Positions 36,081 through 45,734 of a DNA stretch of 64,000 nt are shown in pieces (within the stretch, counting starts at the first letter, position 1; the number at the start of each line of letters is the position of its first letter). Position numbers and translations under genes: made by a program. Source of the stretch: an uncultured Christensenellaceae bacterium (GTDB taxonomy: Bacteria > Bacillota > Clostridia > Christensenellales > Borkfalkiaceae); contig CAJULO010000005.1 in assembly GCA_910586945.1 (NCBI GenBank), positions 41,520 to 105,519 of the forward strand. The letters run 5' to 3'. The notes beneath the pieces are model-generated. The model did not search any database and was not told the origin of the DNA. It worked only from the letters and a program-made list of their open reading frames with translations.

Positions 36081-38354
36081 TCAATTAGCTTTTCTATCTG
36101 CTTTCTTTTTACGCTTCATAAAATAGAAAGTTGCAAATGTTGCTCCACCAGCTACCGCAACACCTAGAGGCACAAACAATGCCCACCATTGCCATGTCCA
36201 TCCGGTTGGAGTCGGTATTGTTGGTAACAGTGCTGTCGCTATATCATTTTGTCGAGATTGTCCACCATTTACTCTCTCTCCAATCATACTATAAAAATCA
36301 CTCTCTGTCTTTGTCTGATTTTTATCATTTTTAGGTAAAGCTGTAAAGTTGAGAGCACCGTTTTGTTTTCCATCTATAAATAATTGTGTCCATGATACCG
36401 CTTGTTCTGTCTCTGCTTCCACCAATTTTTCATAATATGCACTTAATTTATGTCCTGCAAATTTTGCTCTTTCTGTAGGCAAAAGTTGTAATCCTGTATA
36501 AAAATAAAATTTTGCTAAATTTAATGTCGTCGTTCTATAGGCATTAAAGCTTTGTAAATTTGTCATCTTGTCAATATTATTAAATGCATCTTGTATCTTT
36601 TTCCAGTCTTCATTCTGTTGTTTTAAATTTGTTGTATCAAGTACATTGATATAATCTTCACCATACGTGGATGCATTTGCAAAAAATAAATATTCTTTGC
36701 CACCTATTGGCAAAACTTCTGGCTTATACCAGTCCGTTTTATATTCAATTTCTAAAAATTGAATGCCTTCTTGTTCTTTTAAAAAAGTATTGTTATTCTC
36801 TCTAAAAGCTACTTTATAGAGTTTTTTGCCACTACTTCCATTGGCATTGTAATATAAATTATTTCCTTGTACAAATAAAACCTCACTATCTGATGTAACG
36901 CCCGTTTCAGTTAATACTTGCGTCGTCGTTCCAGTCGCTGTGATAGAATTTCCTGCTTTTACTTGATTTAGCTGAATTGTATTTAAAACTCCTGTGCTAG
37001 AATTACTGCTACTACTATCACTACCACTGCGCATCATATAGGCAAATCCTTGCTGATTTTCTCCCATTGTAACAACAACTGCATTGGAAAGGACAGAGTT
37101 TGATTGTCCTGCTGATTTTAATAATACTGGGGTTAAAGTATTGCTAAAATCTATATTTGTTACTGTACCTGCAGCTGGATAAAAATTATGTTGTGTTTTC
37201 TCTGTTTCATTATACTTTTTCTCATTAAAAGCATACACATATCTAGTATTTGCATTTGCAGCATTTAAATACTCAATTTCAAAAAATAAAGTACCTAAAT
37301 CACTCCCATCATCCTTACCTGTACTATAATTCTGCTTACTAAGATATCTTGTCAATTGAAAATTTATACCATATAACCCATTATTATTTGTATTATTTGC
37401 ACTCGTATCTCTGTCCGCATTGAAAATTGTTTTATCATCTACACTAGATATTCCATCATATAGCAATTCTCCTTGGTTACAGTACTCTAATACGCTATTA
37501 TCTTGTGCAACAAAACCTTCTTGTCTTAAACTTTCAGTTGTTATCCCTTTTTCACTTGCCGTATTGATACCTGCACCAGTAATCTCTACTCTATACAATT
37601 GACGATATGTGAAAGTTTGTGGAGCTTTATACTCTTTACTATTTCTTTTATATGTCTTTTGATTCTTGCTCGCAGATGGGTTAACAACTTGCATTGTATA
37701 ATAGACATATTTAGCTTCTACATTTTGGTCTTCTGGTAAAATAACACTATCATATCCGCGTACAAGAACGGTATCTCTCTTTGCAGATATATCAAAACTA
37801 TGCATTTCTTTATTTCCAGAATCTAAGTATATTAAATAAACTTTACCATTTTGTATTGTAAAACGGTATTCCGTATTGTTATTCATCGCTCTTGCTAAAT
37901 TACGAACGCCTGTCCCATCTAATTTGGCACATTTAAAATTGAGATATTCCTTTTCTATTTGACCTTTTAAGTTTTTTGTGGTATTTGGTGATGCATAATA
38001 AATATATCCATCATGTATTACAAGTCCAGATTTATAATCTGCAGATACAATAAGTTCTGGAATAACCATCTCTGCTGCGGCATTCTTCTGCAATGTATCA
38101 ACATGCAACCGCATTAAAGCACCTTTTATAACTTTTCCATATTTATTATTTGCTTGATAGTTTTCTACTCCATTTATAAAATAAATATAATTTCCTACTT
38201 GGTTGACAAATCCATATTGACTTGTAACTGTTCCATTTTGTAAGCTACCATCATCTTTCAGTGGCCTACGATTACATCCAATAAATAAAAATAATGGCAA
38301 TATAAGTACTATCGACAATAGCACAATGGAAAACCCTTTCAATATTTTTTTCAT
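36081..38354 (-). CDS. Large lipoprotein with C-terminal membrane anchor, beta-propeller-like
   Basis: The ATG at 38354 follows AAGGAG and gives 757 residues. A signal segment ends in the lipobox LFIGC with Cys27. The body has repeated short aromatic beta motifs such as GNYIYFINGVEN, DGYIYYASP, NGKVYLIYLDSGN and NNLYYNANG, typical of DUF5050-type beta-propellers. A helical region (about 600-690) follows. Near the end is one membrane span (WWALFVPLGVAVAGGATFATF) with a very basic tail, so the protein is held at both ends. Function unknown; a surface sensor or binding protein is plausible. It is divergent from the small gene at 38430. Confidence 0.8.
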   Translation of the reverse strand: MKKILKGFSIVLLSIVLILPLFLFIGCNRRPLKDDGSLQNGTVTSQYGFVNQVGNYIYFINGVENYQANNKYGKVIKGALMRLHVDTLQKNAAAEMVIPELIVSADYKSGLVIHDGYIYYASPNTTKNLKGQIEKEYLNFKCAKLDGTGVRNLARAMNNNTEYRFTIQNGKVYLIYLDSGNKEMHSFDISAKRDTVLVRGYDSVILPEDQNVEAKYVYYTMQVVNPSASKNQKTYKRNSKEYKAPQTFTYRQLYRVEITGAGINTASEKGITTESLRQEGFVAQDNSVLEYCNQGELLYDGISSVDDKTIFNADRDTSANNTNNNGLYGINFQLTRYLSKQNYSTGKDDGSDLGTLFFEIEYLNAANANTRYVYAFNEKKYNETEKTQHNFYPAAGTVTNIDFSNTLTPVLLKSAGQSNSVLSNAVVVTMGENQQGFAYMMRSGSDSSSSNSSTGVLNTIQLNQVKAGNSITATGTTTQVLTETGVTSDSEVLFVQGNNLYYNANGSSGKKLYKVAFRENNNTFLKEQEGIQFLEIEYKTDWYKPEVLPIGGKEYLFFANASTYGEDYINVLDTTNLKQQNEDWKKIQDAFNNIDKMTNLQSFNAYRTTTLNLAKFYFYTGLQLLPTERAKFAGHKLSAYYEKLVEAETEQAVSWTQLFIDGKQNGALNFTALPKNDKNQTKTESDFYSMIGERVNGGQSRQNDIATALLPTIPTPTGWTWQWWALFVPLGVAVAGGATFATFYFMKRKKKADRKAN

Positions 38355-38429
38355 AGTAGCTCCTTTCATAATCGAATAGATTGCACACGATATGTACAAT
38401 ATGCATATCCTAAATATAGGGGGATGATT

Positions 38430-38696
38430 ATGGAAAAATTTGGACTTTTACAACTATTATCTTCTTTTGCAAAAAATTTACAAGAGGAGAATCAAAATAA
38501 TAACCAACAAAATATTCTAGATGTTTTTATGGATAACTCTGTACAAAATACATCCGCTATACCACCGCAACAGACAAATAGTCCAACACCATCTAATAGT
38601 ATTTTTACAAGTGAAATTCGTCAAAAACACTTCAATAATATTTTATTGCGTCATGAAGAAATTTCAAGAAGAATTGATAAACGAAACAAACACTAA
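38430..38696 (+). CDS. Small hydrophilic protein of unknown function
   Basis: Starting at the ATG at 38430, six bases after GGGGG, the 88-residue product opens MEKFGLLQLLSSFAKNL, then has Asn/Gln-rich and Pro/Ser/Thr-rich stretches and a basic C-terminal helix ending RRIDKRNKH. I do not recognise it. Low complexity in the middle suggests a flexible linker between two short helices. The stop codon lies in a long hairpin. Confidence 0.6.
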   Translation: MEKFGLLQLLSSFAKNLQEENQNNNQQNILDVFMDNSVQNTSAIPPQQTNSPTPSNSIFTSEIRQKHFNNILLRHEEISRRIDKRNKH

Positions 38697-38721
38697 ATAC
38701 TTGCTTTAGCGTTTGTTTCGT
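38681..38721 (+). other. Hairpin overlapping a stop codon
   Basis: ACGAAACAAAC (38681-38691) pairs with GTTTGTTTCGT (38711-38721), extended inward by CTAAA/TTTAG with one mismatch. No T run follows, so termination is uncertain. Confidence 0.5.
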
Positions 38722-38790
38722 CATATGCATATAGACAAGCTTTGTCTATATAATAAAAGTACGCAGTTCTTATCAATAGCTACAATAAAA

Positions 38791-39204
38791 TTATCTCTTA
38801 GAGAATTGAGGTGCTCTTCTTGCCTTTTTAAGTCCATATTTTTTACGCTCTTTTGCACGAGGGTCACGCGTTAAAAATCCGGCTTTTTTCAATGAAGGAC
38901 GAAGCTCTGGTTGTGCTTGTATCAACGCACGGGATATCCCATGACGCACTGCACCTGCTTGACCGGTCGTTCCGCCGCCACATACATTCACCATAATATC
39001 ATAACTTACTGTTGTTTGTGTCAATTCAAGCGGCTGTTTGATGATAATTTGTAATGTGCCTTGTGGAAAATAATTATCAAGCGTTCTACCATTTACTATT
39101 ATATTGCCAGAACCTGCAGGAAGTAAACGCACTCTAGCAATTGCTTTTTTACGACGTCCTGTTCCCCAAAATTGAATTTTCTTTTTTACATTTGCTTTTA
39201 CCAT
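38791..39204 (-). CDS. rpsI: Ribosomal protein S9
   Basis: A 137-residue S9 of the 30S head; its C-terminal basic tail (RRAPQFSKR) reaches the P-site tRNA. Family blocks [16 protein letters not shown] and [19 protein letters not shown] are clear. The gene follows rplM by 12 bp in the usual order. Confidence 0.96.
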   Translation of the reverse strand: MVKANVKKKIQFWGTGRRKKAIARVRLLPAGSGNIIVNGRTLDNYFPQGTLQIIIKQPLELTQTTVSYDIMVNVCGGGTTGQAGAVRHGISRALIQAQPELRPSLKKAGFLTRDPRAKERKKYGLKKARRAPQFSKR

Positions 39205-39216
39205 TTGCTTACCTCT

Positions 39217-39648
39217 CTAAAATAATTGCAATTGTTCAGGCTTTTGTGCCTCATGGTTGTGCTGTGCATCTTTATATACTCTCAACTTCTTTAGCATCTG
39301 TCTACCTAAAGAGTTTTTGGGTAACATCCCTCTAACCGCTTCATATACTGCTACATCACTTTTTTCAGCGAGCATTTTTCGGTATGGAACTTCCTTTAAA
39401 CCACCAATGTATCCAGTATGATATCTATAAAATTTGTTATCTAACTTTTTCCCCGTTAAAACAACTTTATCGCTGTTAATAACAATAACAAAATCACCGG
39501 TATCTGTATGGGGGGTAAATGTTGCCTTATGCTTACCACGAAGTATGCTTGCTACTTTTGAAGCCAATCGACCAAGCGGTAAATTGCTTGCATCAACAAC
39601 ATACCATTTTCTTTCTACCGTTTGGGCATTTGCCATATAGGTTTTCAT
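39217..39648 (-). CDS. rplM: Ribosomal protein L13
   Basis: A 143-residue L13, an early-assembly 50S protein. It has [18 protein letters not shown] near the start, [12 protein letters not shown], and [25 protein letters not shown] precedes the ATG at 39648, and a good promoter lies about 75 bp upstream. Confidence 0.96.
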   Translation of the reverse strand: MKTYMANAQTVERKWYVVDASNLPLGRLASKVASILRGKHKATFTPHTDTGDFVIVINSDKVVLTGKKLDNKFYRYHTGYIGGLKEVPYRKMLAEKSDVAVYEAVRGMLPKNSLGRQMLKKLRVYKDAQHNHEAQKPEQLQLF

Positions 39649-39994
39649 GTTGTTTTCTCCTTATTCTATAATCTGATTGTTGATAAATGAAATTATTTTT
39701 ATCTTTTTCTATATACTATCTAAATTTTAAAGTATATATTTTAAACTGTCAAGCGGTTTTATACTTAGATTTTAAAAATTTTTTTATCTATGCAGATATA
39801 TAATAGAAACTTAAAGAAGAATGTTATTGCCAAAATACTTAAAGAAAGTGTATTTAAACAATACCATCTCTTCTCCAAAGCCCCATACGCATTCGCTATT
39901 GCACTTTACAACGAATCTTTATAAAAATCTCATAAAGAAAGGAACAAAACTAACTATATAAAAAACATAAAGGGACCTTTACAAAGGAGTTTAA
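39649..39994. other. Gene-free stretch between rplM and the processive glycosyltransferase
   Basis: This 346-bp divergent region holds the rplM promoter (39724-39752) on the minus strand. On the plus side I see only the GGAG site before 39995 and no clear promoter or structured RNA. Confidence 0.6.
39724..39752 (-). promoter_or_regulatory. Promoter of rplM-rpsI
   Basis: On the minus strand TTGACA (39752-39747) and TAAAAT (39729-39724), 17-bp spacer. Confidence 0.75.
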
Positions 39995-41872
39995 ATGAAA
40001 AACAATGATACAGGAAAAAATAAAAACTATACAAGATTGAAAAAACAAAATTCGTCACTAAATCTTGTAGCACACCAAGGGGTACAAGATAAAAAGACAG
40101 AAAAAATAACTGCCTTAAAAGATATACATAAAGAAAGCAAAAAAAATGTAATGCAAAAATCGCCTATTCTATATATCAGTTTACTTTCAATCTGGATAAT
40201 CTTAACTGTTTTACTTTGGTATTTTTTTATAAACAGTTTTATAGATATTCCATTTTTTGCAGGTATAAAAGTAACAACAGGCCTAAGAGTGTTTACAACC
40301 ATTATTCTTGTTGCAAATGCAATGTTCATTACTTATTTTTGGCTGAATGGAGTGAAAGACTTTTTATATGTTATTTGGTATTACTCGTTTAAGCACAAAT
40401 TGATTAAACGCTATTATGCGATAATTGATACAGATGTTTCAAAAGCAAATGACAAAATTTTATTTGTCTATTGTACTTGCAATGATTTTGATGCAAAGAG
40501 TCTTGCAAAAAGTATGAATCAAAAATATCATAACTTTGATACCGTGATATTGGATGACTCGACAGATGAACAATACAAAGCAGCAATAGATGCATTTGCT
40601 GCAACACATAACATTAAAGTTGTTCGAAGAGCAGATAGAGTTGGTTTTAAGAGTGGAAATATCAATCATTATTTAATGTCAGAGGAATGTAAAGAGAAAG
40701 CATATGACTATTTTGTGATTTTGGACGCAGATGAAATTTTACCGGAAAATTATATAACAGAAAGTTTGAAGTATTTTTATGCAAAAGAAAATATTGGGAT
40801 TGTACAGGCAAATCATATTGCTACAAGAAACAGAAATTTTTTTATGAAATTATTCCATGTTGGTGTAAATTCACACTGGCCAACCTATCAAATTATGAAG
40901 CATTTTTACGGGTTTTCAACAATGCTTGGTCATGGTGCCATGATTAAAAAAGATTGTTATTATGCGGGGAAAGGAGGATTTCCAAATTTAGTTGCAGAAG
41001 ACCTCTGTTTAAGTATTGAAGCAAGAAAATATGGTTATTTTGTTGCTTTTGCTCCAAACATCATCTGTGAAGAGGAGTATCCAATTGACTATGTTGCATT
41101 TAAAAAGCGACATTCAAAGTGGACACAGGGGAATTTAGAATTTATCAAAAAATATTCTGGAAAAATAGCAAAGTCAAATATGAAATGGTATGAAAAAATG
41201 GATCTAGTACTTTTCACTTATAATCTACCTTTGACTGCTGTTTTTGCTCTATTTATATTTCTAAATTTAATTATCATACCCATTCTACATGTAGATATAA
41301 GTAAAGTTTACACCTTATGGATGACGATACCGACAATTATTTTCTTCTTCGCCCCCATGCTCAATGACTTTTTTTCTTGGATTTTTCGATTAAATCCCTT
41401 TAGGAATATATTCTATTCTTTTTGCGTCATTATCCTTTATGGGTCCATGCTTACGACATCATTTATCAGTGCTCTATTAGGTATGTTTGGTAAAAAAGCT
41501 AAATTTATTGTTACACCAAAATCATCGCAGAAAATAAGTCCTTGGTTTGCATTAAAGTGTCAATGGCCGGAAATTTTGTTTTCCTCTATCCTGCTTTTAA
41601 TATCCATATTTGTTGCTAAAAATATATTGGCAGTTATTTTAATTGTTCTAACAGGCTATCTCTCTTACTTTTTGCTATTCTTCTCAAACAGAAAATACAA
41701 TACTGTGCAAACAAAAAAGATAGATGAAAAAACAGCAAAAATTTCTTTATCTAGCAATAAAGTTTATTTATATAATAAAAAGTTAGATGAAAGGCATAAA
41801 ACAGTTGAGACAAATATAGCTAAAGTAGAACAAGAAAAGCTAATACATAAAAATATAAAAAATAAAAATTAA
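39995..41872 (+). CDS. Processive GT2 glycosyltransferase (cellulose synthase-like)
   Basis: A 625-residue membrane glycosyltransferase. Two N-terminal spans (about 50-75, 88-110) precede a cytoplasmic GT2 domain with VILDDSTDEQ, FVILDADE (metal site), VAEDLCLS (catalytic base region) and the exit-site motif KRHSKWTQGN in place of QxxRW. About five further spans follow (about 405-580), then a charged tail. This layout fits polymer-synthesising enzymes that extrude their product, such as BcsA relatives. No PilZ domain is seen. The gene at 41976 follows closely. The polymer cannot be named. Confidence 0.85.
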   Translation: MKNNDTGKNKNYTRLKKQNSSLNLVAHQGVQDKKTEKITALKDIHKESKKNVMQKSPILYISLLSIWIILTVLLWYFFINSFIDIPFFAGIKVTTGLRVFTTIILVANAMFITYFWLNGVKDFLYVIWYYSFKHKLIKRYYAIIDTDVSKANDKILFVYCTCNDFDAKSLAKSMNQKYHNFDTVILDDSTDEQYKAAIDAFAATHNIKVVRRADRVGFKSGNINHYLMSEECKEKAYDYFVILDADEILPENYITESLKYFYAKENIGIVQANHIATRNRNFFMKLFHVGVNSHWPTYQIMKHFYGFSTMLGHGAMIKKDCYYAGKGGFPNLVAEDLCLSIEARKYGYFVAFAPNIICEEEYPIDYVAFKKRHSKWTQGNLEFIKKYSGKIAKSNMKWYEKMDLVLFTYNLPLTAVFALFIFLNLIIIPILHVDISKVYTLWMTIPTIIFFFAPMLNDFFSWIFRLNPFRNIFYSFCVIILYGSMLTTSFISALLGMFGKKAKFIVTPKSSQKISPWFALKCQWPEILFSSILLLISIFVAKNILAVILIVLTGYLSYFLLFFSNRKYNTVQTKKIDEKTAKISLSSNKVYLYNKKLDERHKTVETNIAKVEQEKLIHKNIKNKN

Positions 41873-41975
41873 CTTCATGTAAAATTATAGTTTATCATAC
41901 AAATTGACAATTTTTTTAAAAATTTTACAATTTTTTACACTTTTTTTTTACTTTTACAATATACAATATAATAGT

Positions 41976-42926
41976 ATGAATTATGTAAAAAAAATTTGTC
42001 TTTTAAAAGAAGTGCATGCAGGCTTTTCTACGACTGGGAAAAGTGTATCTGCAATGGTGACAATAGAGAGTTTTAGAGGCAAACTCTCTATTGCTGTCAA
42101 CATGATTGATTTTGCACCTCTGACAACTGGCAACTACTTTGTTGTATTACAAAACATAAGTGGACAGACAGAAAAAGTTATGCTCTCTCATCAGAAAGGA
42201 GATGAGATTGAAGTGTATTCTAACTTTTCGATTGCTGAAGACTTTGCATGTGTTATTGCAAGTGTTGCAACCACGGTGATTCCTATAGCCTTTGGGAAAT
42301 GTTCTGATAAAGCATTTCAATTGACAAGTTTACTTGATGTTTTACAAGAGGAAGTTACAACAACTATATCCATCTCTTCTCCATTTGAAGAAAATAATAT
42401 TTCCTATGATGATGAAATTGTTGCAACTGAAAACTATTATGAAAAAGCTATGCAGGAGGATTTTCAAAATGTTACAACACAAGACAGTGAAACAGAAGAA
42501 GTTGATTCAAGAGAAATTACAGGTGATGAAAATGTTGAGAGCTTATTCGACATCGCAGCAGAAGGCACTACTCGACAGGATGAAAGAAGCAGCTACTACT
42601 TTAAAGTAAAAGAAGAATTAGATAAACTTTTCACACAATATCCACAAGAACAAGTGCTTTGTAAAATTTTGCCAAATGCTAATTTTGTAAAAATTGAAAT
42701 TGCTGCTGGTAGACACTATGTTGTAGGTATAATTAGAGAAAATGAAGAAGTAAAGTATATTTGTTATGGATTGCCTACAGGCCATAAAACTGATTTACCT
42801 CCACCGGCACTTCGTGGCCGCGTAAGTTTTATTCCATTATCCTTATTTGATTTACAAGGTGCTGGCTATTGGATGTTATTTCAAAGTGCCAATGATGGTT
42901 CATGCTTGACGATACAACACAACTGA
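41976..42926 (+). CDS. Hypothetical protein with N-terminal beta domain and acidic linker
   Basis: From the ATG at 41976 (316 residues) the product begins MNYVKKICLLKEVHAGFSTTGKSV. An N-terminal beta-rich domain (about 1-110) is joined by an acidic, Thr/Glu-rich linker (about 115-210) to a second conserved-looking domain (about 215-316) containing VKIEIAAGRHYVVGIIRENEEVKYICYGLP. I do not recognise a characterised family. No ribosome binding site is seen; a TATAAT ends three bases before the ATG. A terminator follows. Confidence 0.65.
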   Translation: MNYVKKICLLKEVHAGFSTTGKSVSAMVTIESFRGKLSIAVNMIDFAPLTTGNYFVVLQNISGQTEKVMLSHQKGDEIEVYSNFSIAEDFACVIASVATTVIPIAFGKCSDKAFQLTSLLDVLQEEVTTTISISSPFEENNISYDDEIVATENYYEKAMQEDFQNVTTQDSETEEVDSREITGDENVESLFDIAAEGTTRQDERSSYYFKVKEELDKLFTQYPQEQVLCKILPNANFVKIEIAAGRHYVVGIIRENEEVKYICYGLPTGHKTDLPPPALRGRVSFIPLSLFDLQGAGYWMLFQSANDGSCLTIQHN

Positions 42927-42952
42927 TTTTTATCTATTTTTGCCATATTACA

Positions 42953-42993
42953 TAAACAAAAAAGAAGGATAATATATCCTTCTTTTTTGTTTA
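42953..42993. terminator. Bidirectional terminator with 19-bp stem
   Basis: Bases 42953-42971 pair exactly with 42975-42993 around a 3-nt loop; the AGAAGGATA core is flanked by A and T runs. It lies between the convergent gene at 41976 and alaS. Confidence 0.93.
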
Positions 42994-43048
42994 CAGTCTG
43001 CACTTTTATATTTTTTAATATCCTTTTACTATAGTGATAGCTTTTATT

Positions 43049-44875
43049 TTACTCTTCTAAAATTGCTTTTATTCTACGGATTCCACTTGAGGAAGACTGC
43101 TCTTTCACAATTTTAAAGTGTCCAAGTTCTCCTGTATTTTCTACATGCGGTCCCCCACAGAACTCGAAAGAAAAATCAGATATTTTATAGGTTTTTACAA
43201 TATCTCCATATTTATCATTAAAAATACCACAAGCACCTTGTGCTCTTGCTTCTTCCGCTGGCATTTCTGCAAAAACAACTGGAATTTTTGCTTGTATTTT
43301 ACTATTTACTAATGCTTCTATTTTTCGTAGCTCTTCAGGAGTGAGTGGTCTATCAAAGTTAAAATCAAAGCGCAATCTTTCTGGAGTTATGTTGCTCCCT
43401 TTTTGTATGATATCCTTAGATAATGTTTGCTGTAATGCTGCCAAAAGCAAGTGTGTTGCTGTATGCAAGCGTGTTGATTGTATACTTTGGTCTGCAAGTC
43501 CACCTTTGAATTGTCCAGTTGCATGACTTTTTTGTTGATGTTCTTTAAAAGCAATATCAAAACCTTCTTTATCAACTGTATACCCTCTCTCCTTTGCTAA
43601 CTCTTCAATCAATTCTAATGGAAATCCATATGTTTCATACAATTGGAATGCTTGCTTGCCAGAGAGTTCCGTTTGTGCTTTATATGTCGTTTCTTGCTGT
43701 AACATATATTTATTTTTTCGCTCAATAGCTTGCATAAACTTTTCAAATTCTTTCATTCCCTTTTCTAATGTCAATTCAAATCGTGTAACTTCTTCAGAAA
43801 TTTCCTTTAAAATTTCTGCTTTCTGTTTAACTAACCGTGGATAAGCTTCTCCATATACTTTATCTATATAAATTGTTGCTACAGATAGAATATCTTGTAG
43901 TGTGAGTGCAAGCTTTTTACAATAGCGTACCGCTCTTCTAAGTAAACGGCGTAAAATATATCCCGCTCCCGTATTGCTTGGTTTTAATGCATTTTCATCA
44001 CCTATCAACATTACAACTGTACGTATATGGTCAGCAATTATACGCATTGCCCGTTGATTCTCTCCACCATTATTATAGCTCTTGCCGCTTTTTTCTTCTA
44101 ATAGATAAATGACATCACTAAATAAATCTGTTTTATAGCCATCTGTATATCCATTTAAAAAGGCTAGTAATCTATCTAGTCCAAAACCAGTATCTACATT
44201 TTTTTTACTCAATTCTTGATATCCATTTTCCGTCTTTTTATATTGCATGTATACATCGTTGCCAATTTCAACAAAACGCCCACAATCACAATTGACATCA
44301 CATTTTTCTCCATGCATACAAGGCACATCTGTACGTGGATAAAACCATTCGTTATCAGGACCACATGGTGTATTTAAGCTCCCTTCAAGTTCCCACCAAT
44401 TATGCTTTTTATCTAAATAAAAGATATTCTCTTTTGCTATACCTAGCTTTAAAAGATAATTTGCCGTTTCATCATCGCGTGGAGCATTTGCATCTCCAAT
44501 AAACACCGTGGATACTATTTTTTCTTTATTAAGACCAAGACAATTTGTTAAAAATTCTAGAGACCAAGCTGTCTTTTCCTTTTTAAAATAATCGCCTAAA
44601 GACCAATTTCCCATCATTTCAAAAAAGGTAAAGTGCGTACTATCTCCCACTTCCTCAATATCAACTGTGCGTACACAACCTTGTACATTGCAGAGTCTCT
44701 TGCCTTTAGGATGTTTTTCTCCCAATAAATAAGGCATTAGTGGCTGCATACCAGCAACATTGAACATAACTCCTGTTGTTCCATCTCCCACTAGTGATAC
44801 TGCTCCTATATCAATATGTCCACGGTCCACATAAAATTGCAACCATTTTTTTCGAAGTTCTTGCGAAGTTATCAT
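43049..44875 (-). CDS. alaS: Short alanyl-tRNA synthetase (catalytic plus editing core)
   Basis: A 608-residue class II AlaRS; most bacterial AlaRS have about 870. The catalytic domain is complete, with LVGDGTTGVMFNVAGMQPLMPYL-type N terminus, HFTFFEMMGNWSLGDYF and NTGAGYILRRLLRRAVRY. The editing domain keeps the zinc ligands HTATH (His471, His475) and CGGPH (Cys573, His577). The beta-barrel that usually precedes the editing core is missing, and the protein ends where the C-Ala (DHHA1) domain would begin. The reading frame is intact. Similar short forms are known in CPR bacteria and as paralogues elsewhere. It has its own promoter. Confidence 0.88.
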   Translation of the reverse strand: MITSQELRKKWLQFYVDRGHIDIGAVSLVGDGTTGVMFNVAGMQPLMPYLLGEKHPKGKRLCNVQGCVRTVDIEEVGDSTHFTFFEMMGNWSLGDYFKKEKTAWSLEFLTNCLGLNKEKIVSTVFIGDANAPRDDETANYLLKLGIAKENIFYLDKKHNWWELEGSLNTPCGPDNEWFYPRTDVPCMHGEKCDVNCDCGRFVEIGNDVYMQYKKTENGYQELSKKNVDTGFGLDRLLAFLNGYTDGYKTDLFSDVIYLLEEKSGKSYNNGGENQRAMRIIADHIRTVVMLIGDENALKPSNTGAGYILRRLLRRAVRYCKKLALTLQDILSVATIYIDKVYGEAYPRLVKQKAEILKEISEEVTRFELTLEKGMKEFEKFMQAIERKNKYMLQQETTYKAQTELSGKQAFQLYETYGFPLELIEELAKERGYTVDKEGFDIAFKEHQQKSHATGQFKGGLADQSIQSTRLHTATHLLLAALQQTLSKDIIQKGSNITPERLRFDFNFDRPLTPEELRKIEALVNSKIQAKIPVVFAEMPAEEARAQGACGIFNDKYGDIVKTYKISDFSFEFCGGPHVENTGELGHFKIVKEQSSSSGIRRIKAILEE

Positions 44876-44904
44876 ATTCCCCTCTATTTTACAAATTTGT
44901 ATCT

Positions 44905-44933
44905 ATTATACATGATTTTAATGCAACTTGCAA
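44905..44933 (-). promoter_or_regulatory. Promoter of alaS
   Basis: On the minus strand TTGCAA (44933-44928) and TATAAT (44910-44905), 17-bp spacer. The leader is about 25 nt; no T-box. Confidence 0.7.
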
Positions 44934-44983
44934 TCATTTAACTTTCTTTCTAAAGTATTTTTACACTTTTTGCTATAGGTCTC

Positions 44984-45012
44984 TTGACGAAAAATTTTAT
45001 AAATGCTATAAT
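44984..45012 (+). promoter_or_regulatory. Promoter of the membrane protein gene at 45036
   Basis: TTGACG (44984-44989) and consensus TATAAT (45007-45012) with 17-bp spacer. Confidence 0.75.
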
Positions 45013-45035
45013 TGTTCTAAAGATTTGAGGAAATT

Positions 45036-45527
45036 ATGAAAAAACAGAGAATTTACACAATTATTTATTTAATTATTTTAGCAATGAGTCTATTTGCATT
45101 TATGGGATTCTTTTTCTTAGAAATGCGTAAAACTTTTATTGCAACTTTATTTATCAATTATTGGCTGATTTTGGCTTTAACCGTATCAAATATCTTTGTT
45201 TTTTTCCATTTCTTAAAAAATACATTTGGTAAAACTATATACAATAAAAATTTTTTTACCTTATATATTGAAGTTATTATCGCTTGGATTCTCATTTTAA
45301 TACTCGTTGTTATTGCTTCTCTTGTTTGTTGGCAAGATTATTTTAGCAATACTTTTATTCCATCTATTTCTAATACAACAAAGCAATTGCAATACCTAAT
45401 TCAATTATTTCTATCTACAACTACCATACTTGTCTTTCTTGCAGTTTTGGTTCTTCCACAATTTATTTTTTTATGTCGCAGACTTATTGACTATTGCAAA
45501 TTAAAAAAAGCAACGCATAAAAATTAG
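45036..45527 (+). CDS. Four-span membrane protein of unknown function
   Basis: A 163-residue protein with four predicted spans (about 8-28, 38-60, 78-102, 125-147) and basic ends. No motif or family is recognised. It has a good promoter and TTGAGG before the ATG. It stands alone, divergent from alaS. Confidence 0.75.
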   Translation: MKKQRIYTIIYLIILAMSLFAFMGFFFLEMRKTFIATLFINYWLILALTVSNIFVFFHFLKNTFGKTIYNKNFFTLYIEVIIAWILILILVVIASLVCWQDYFSNTFIPSISNTTKQLQYLIQLFLSTTTILVFLAVLVLPQFIFLCRRLIDYCKLKKATHKN

Positions 45528-45676
45528 TTTATTTTCCCTTATATAAGTACTTACATATATCTAAAATATATATGTAGTCACAGTAAAAAAAATATAAAGT
45601 GCCTTACAATGATACAATTTGCAAACACAAAAAAACAACTGCATATCAATATTTTATCAAAAGGTTATCCAAATCA

Positions 45677-45732
45677 ATCTATAAAGAAAAACAGAGCACT
45701 TAATAAAAATTGCTCTGTTTTTCTTTATAGAT
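45677..45732. terminator. Bidirectional terminator with 22-bp stem
   Basis: Bases 45677-45698 pair perfectly with 45711-45732 around a 12-nt loop. The AACAGAGCA core has flanking A and T tracts. It lies between the convergent genes at 45527 and 45735. Confidence 0.9.
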
Positions 45733-45734
45733 TT

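Noticed and set aside
41904-41975. Longer start (TTG at 41904) for the hypothetical protein.
   Set aside because: The additional 24 residues are a Phe/Tyr-rich translation of AT-rich DNA, and TTGACA at the same place looks like a -35 element.
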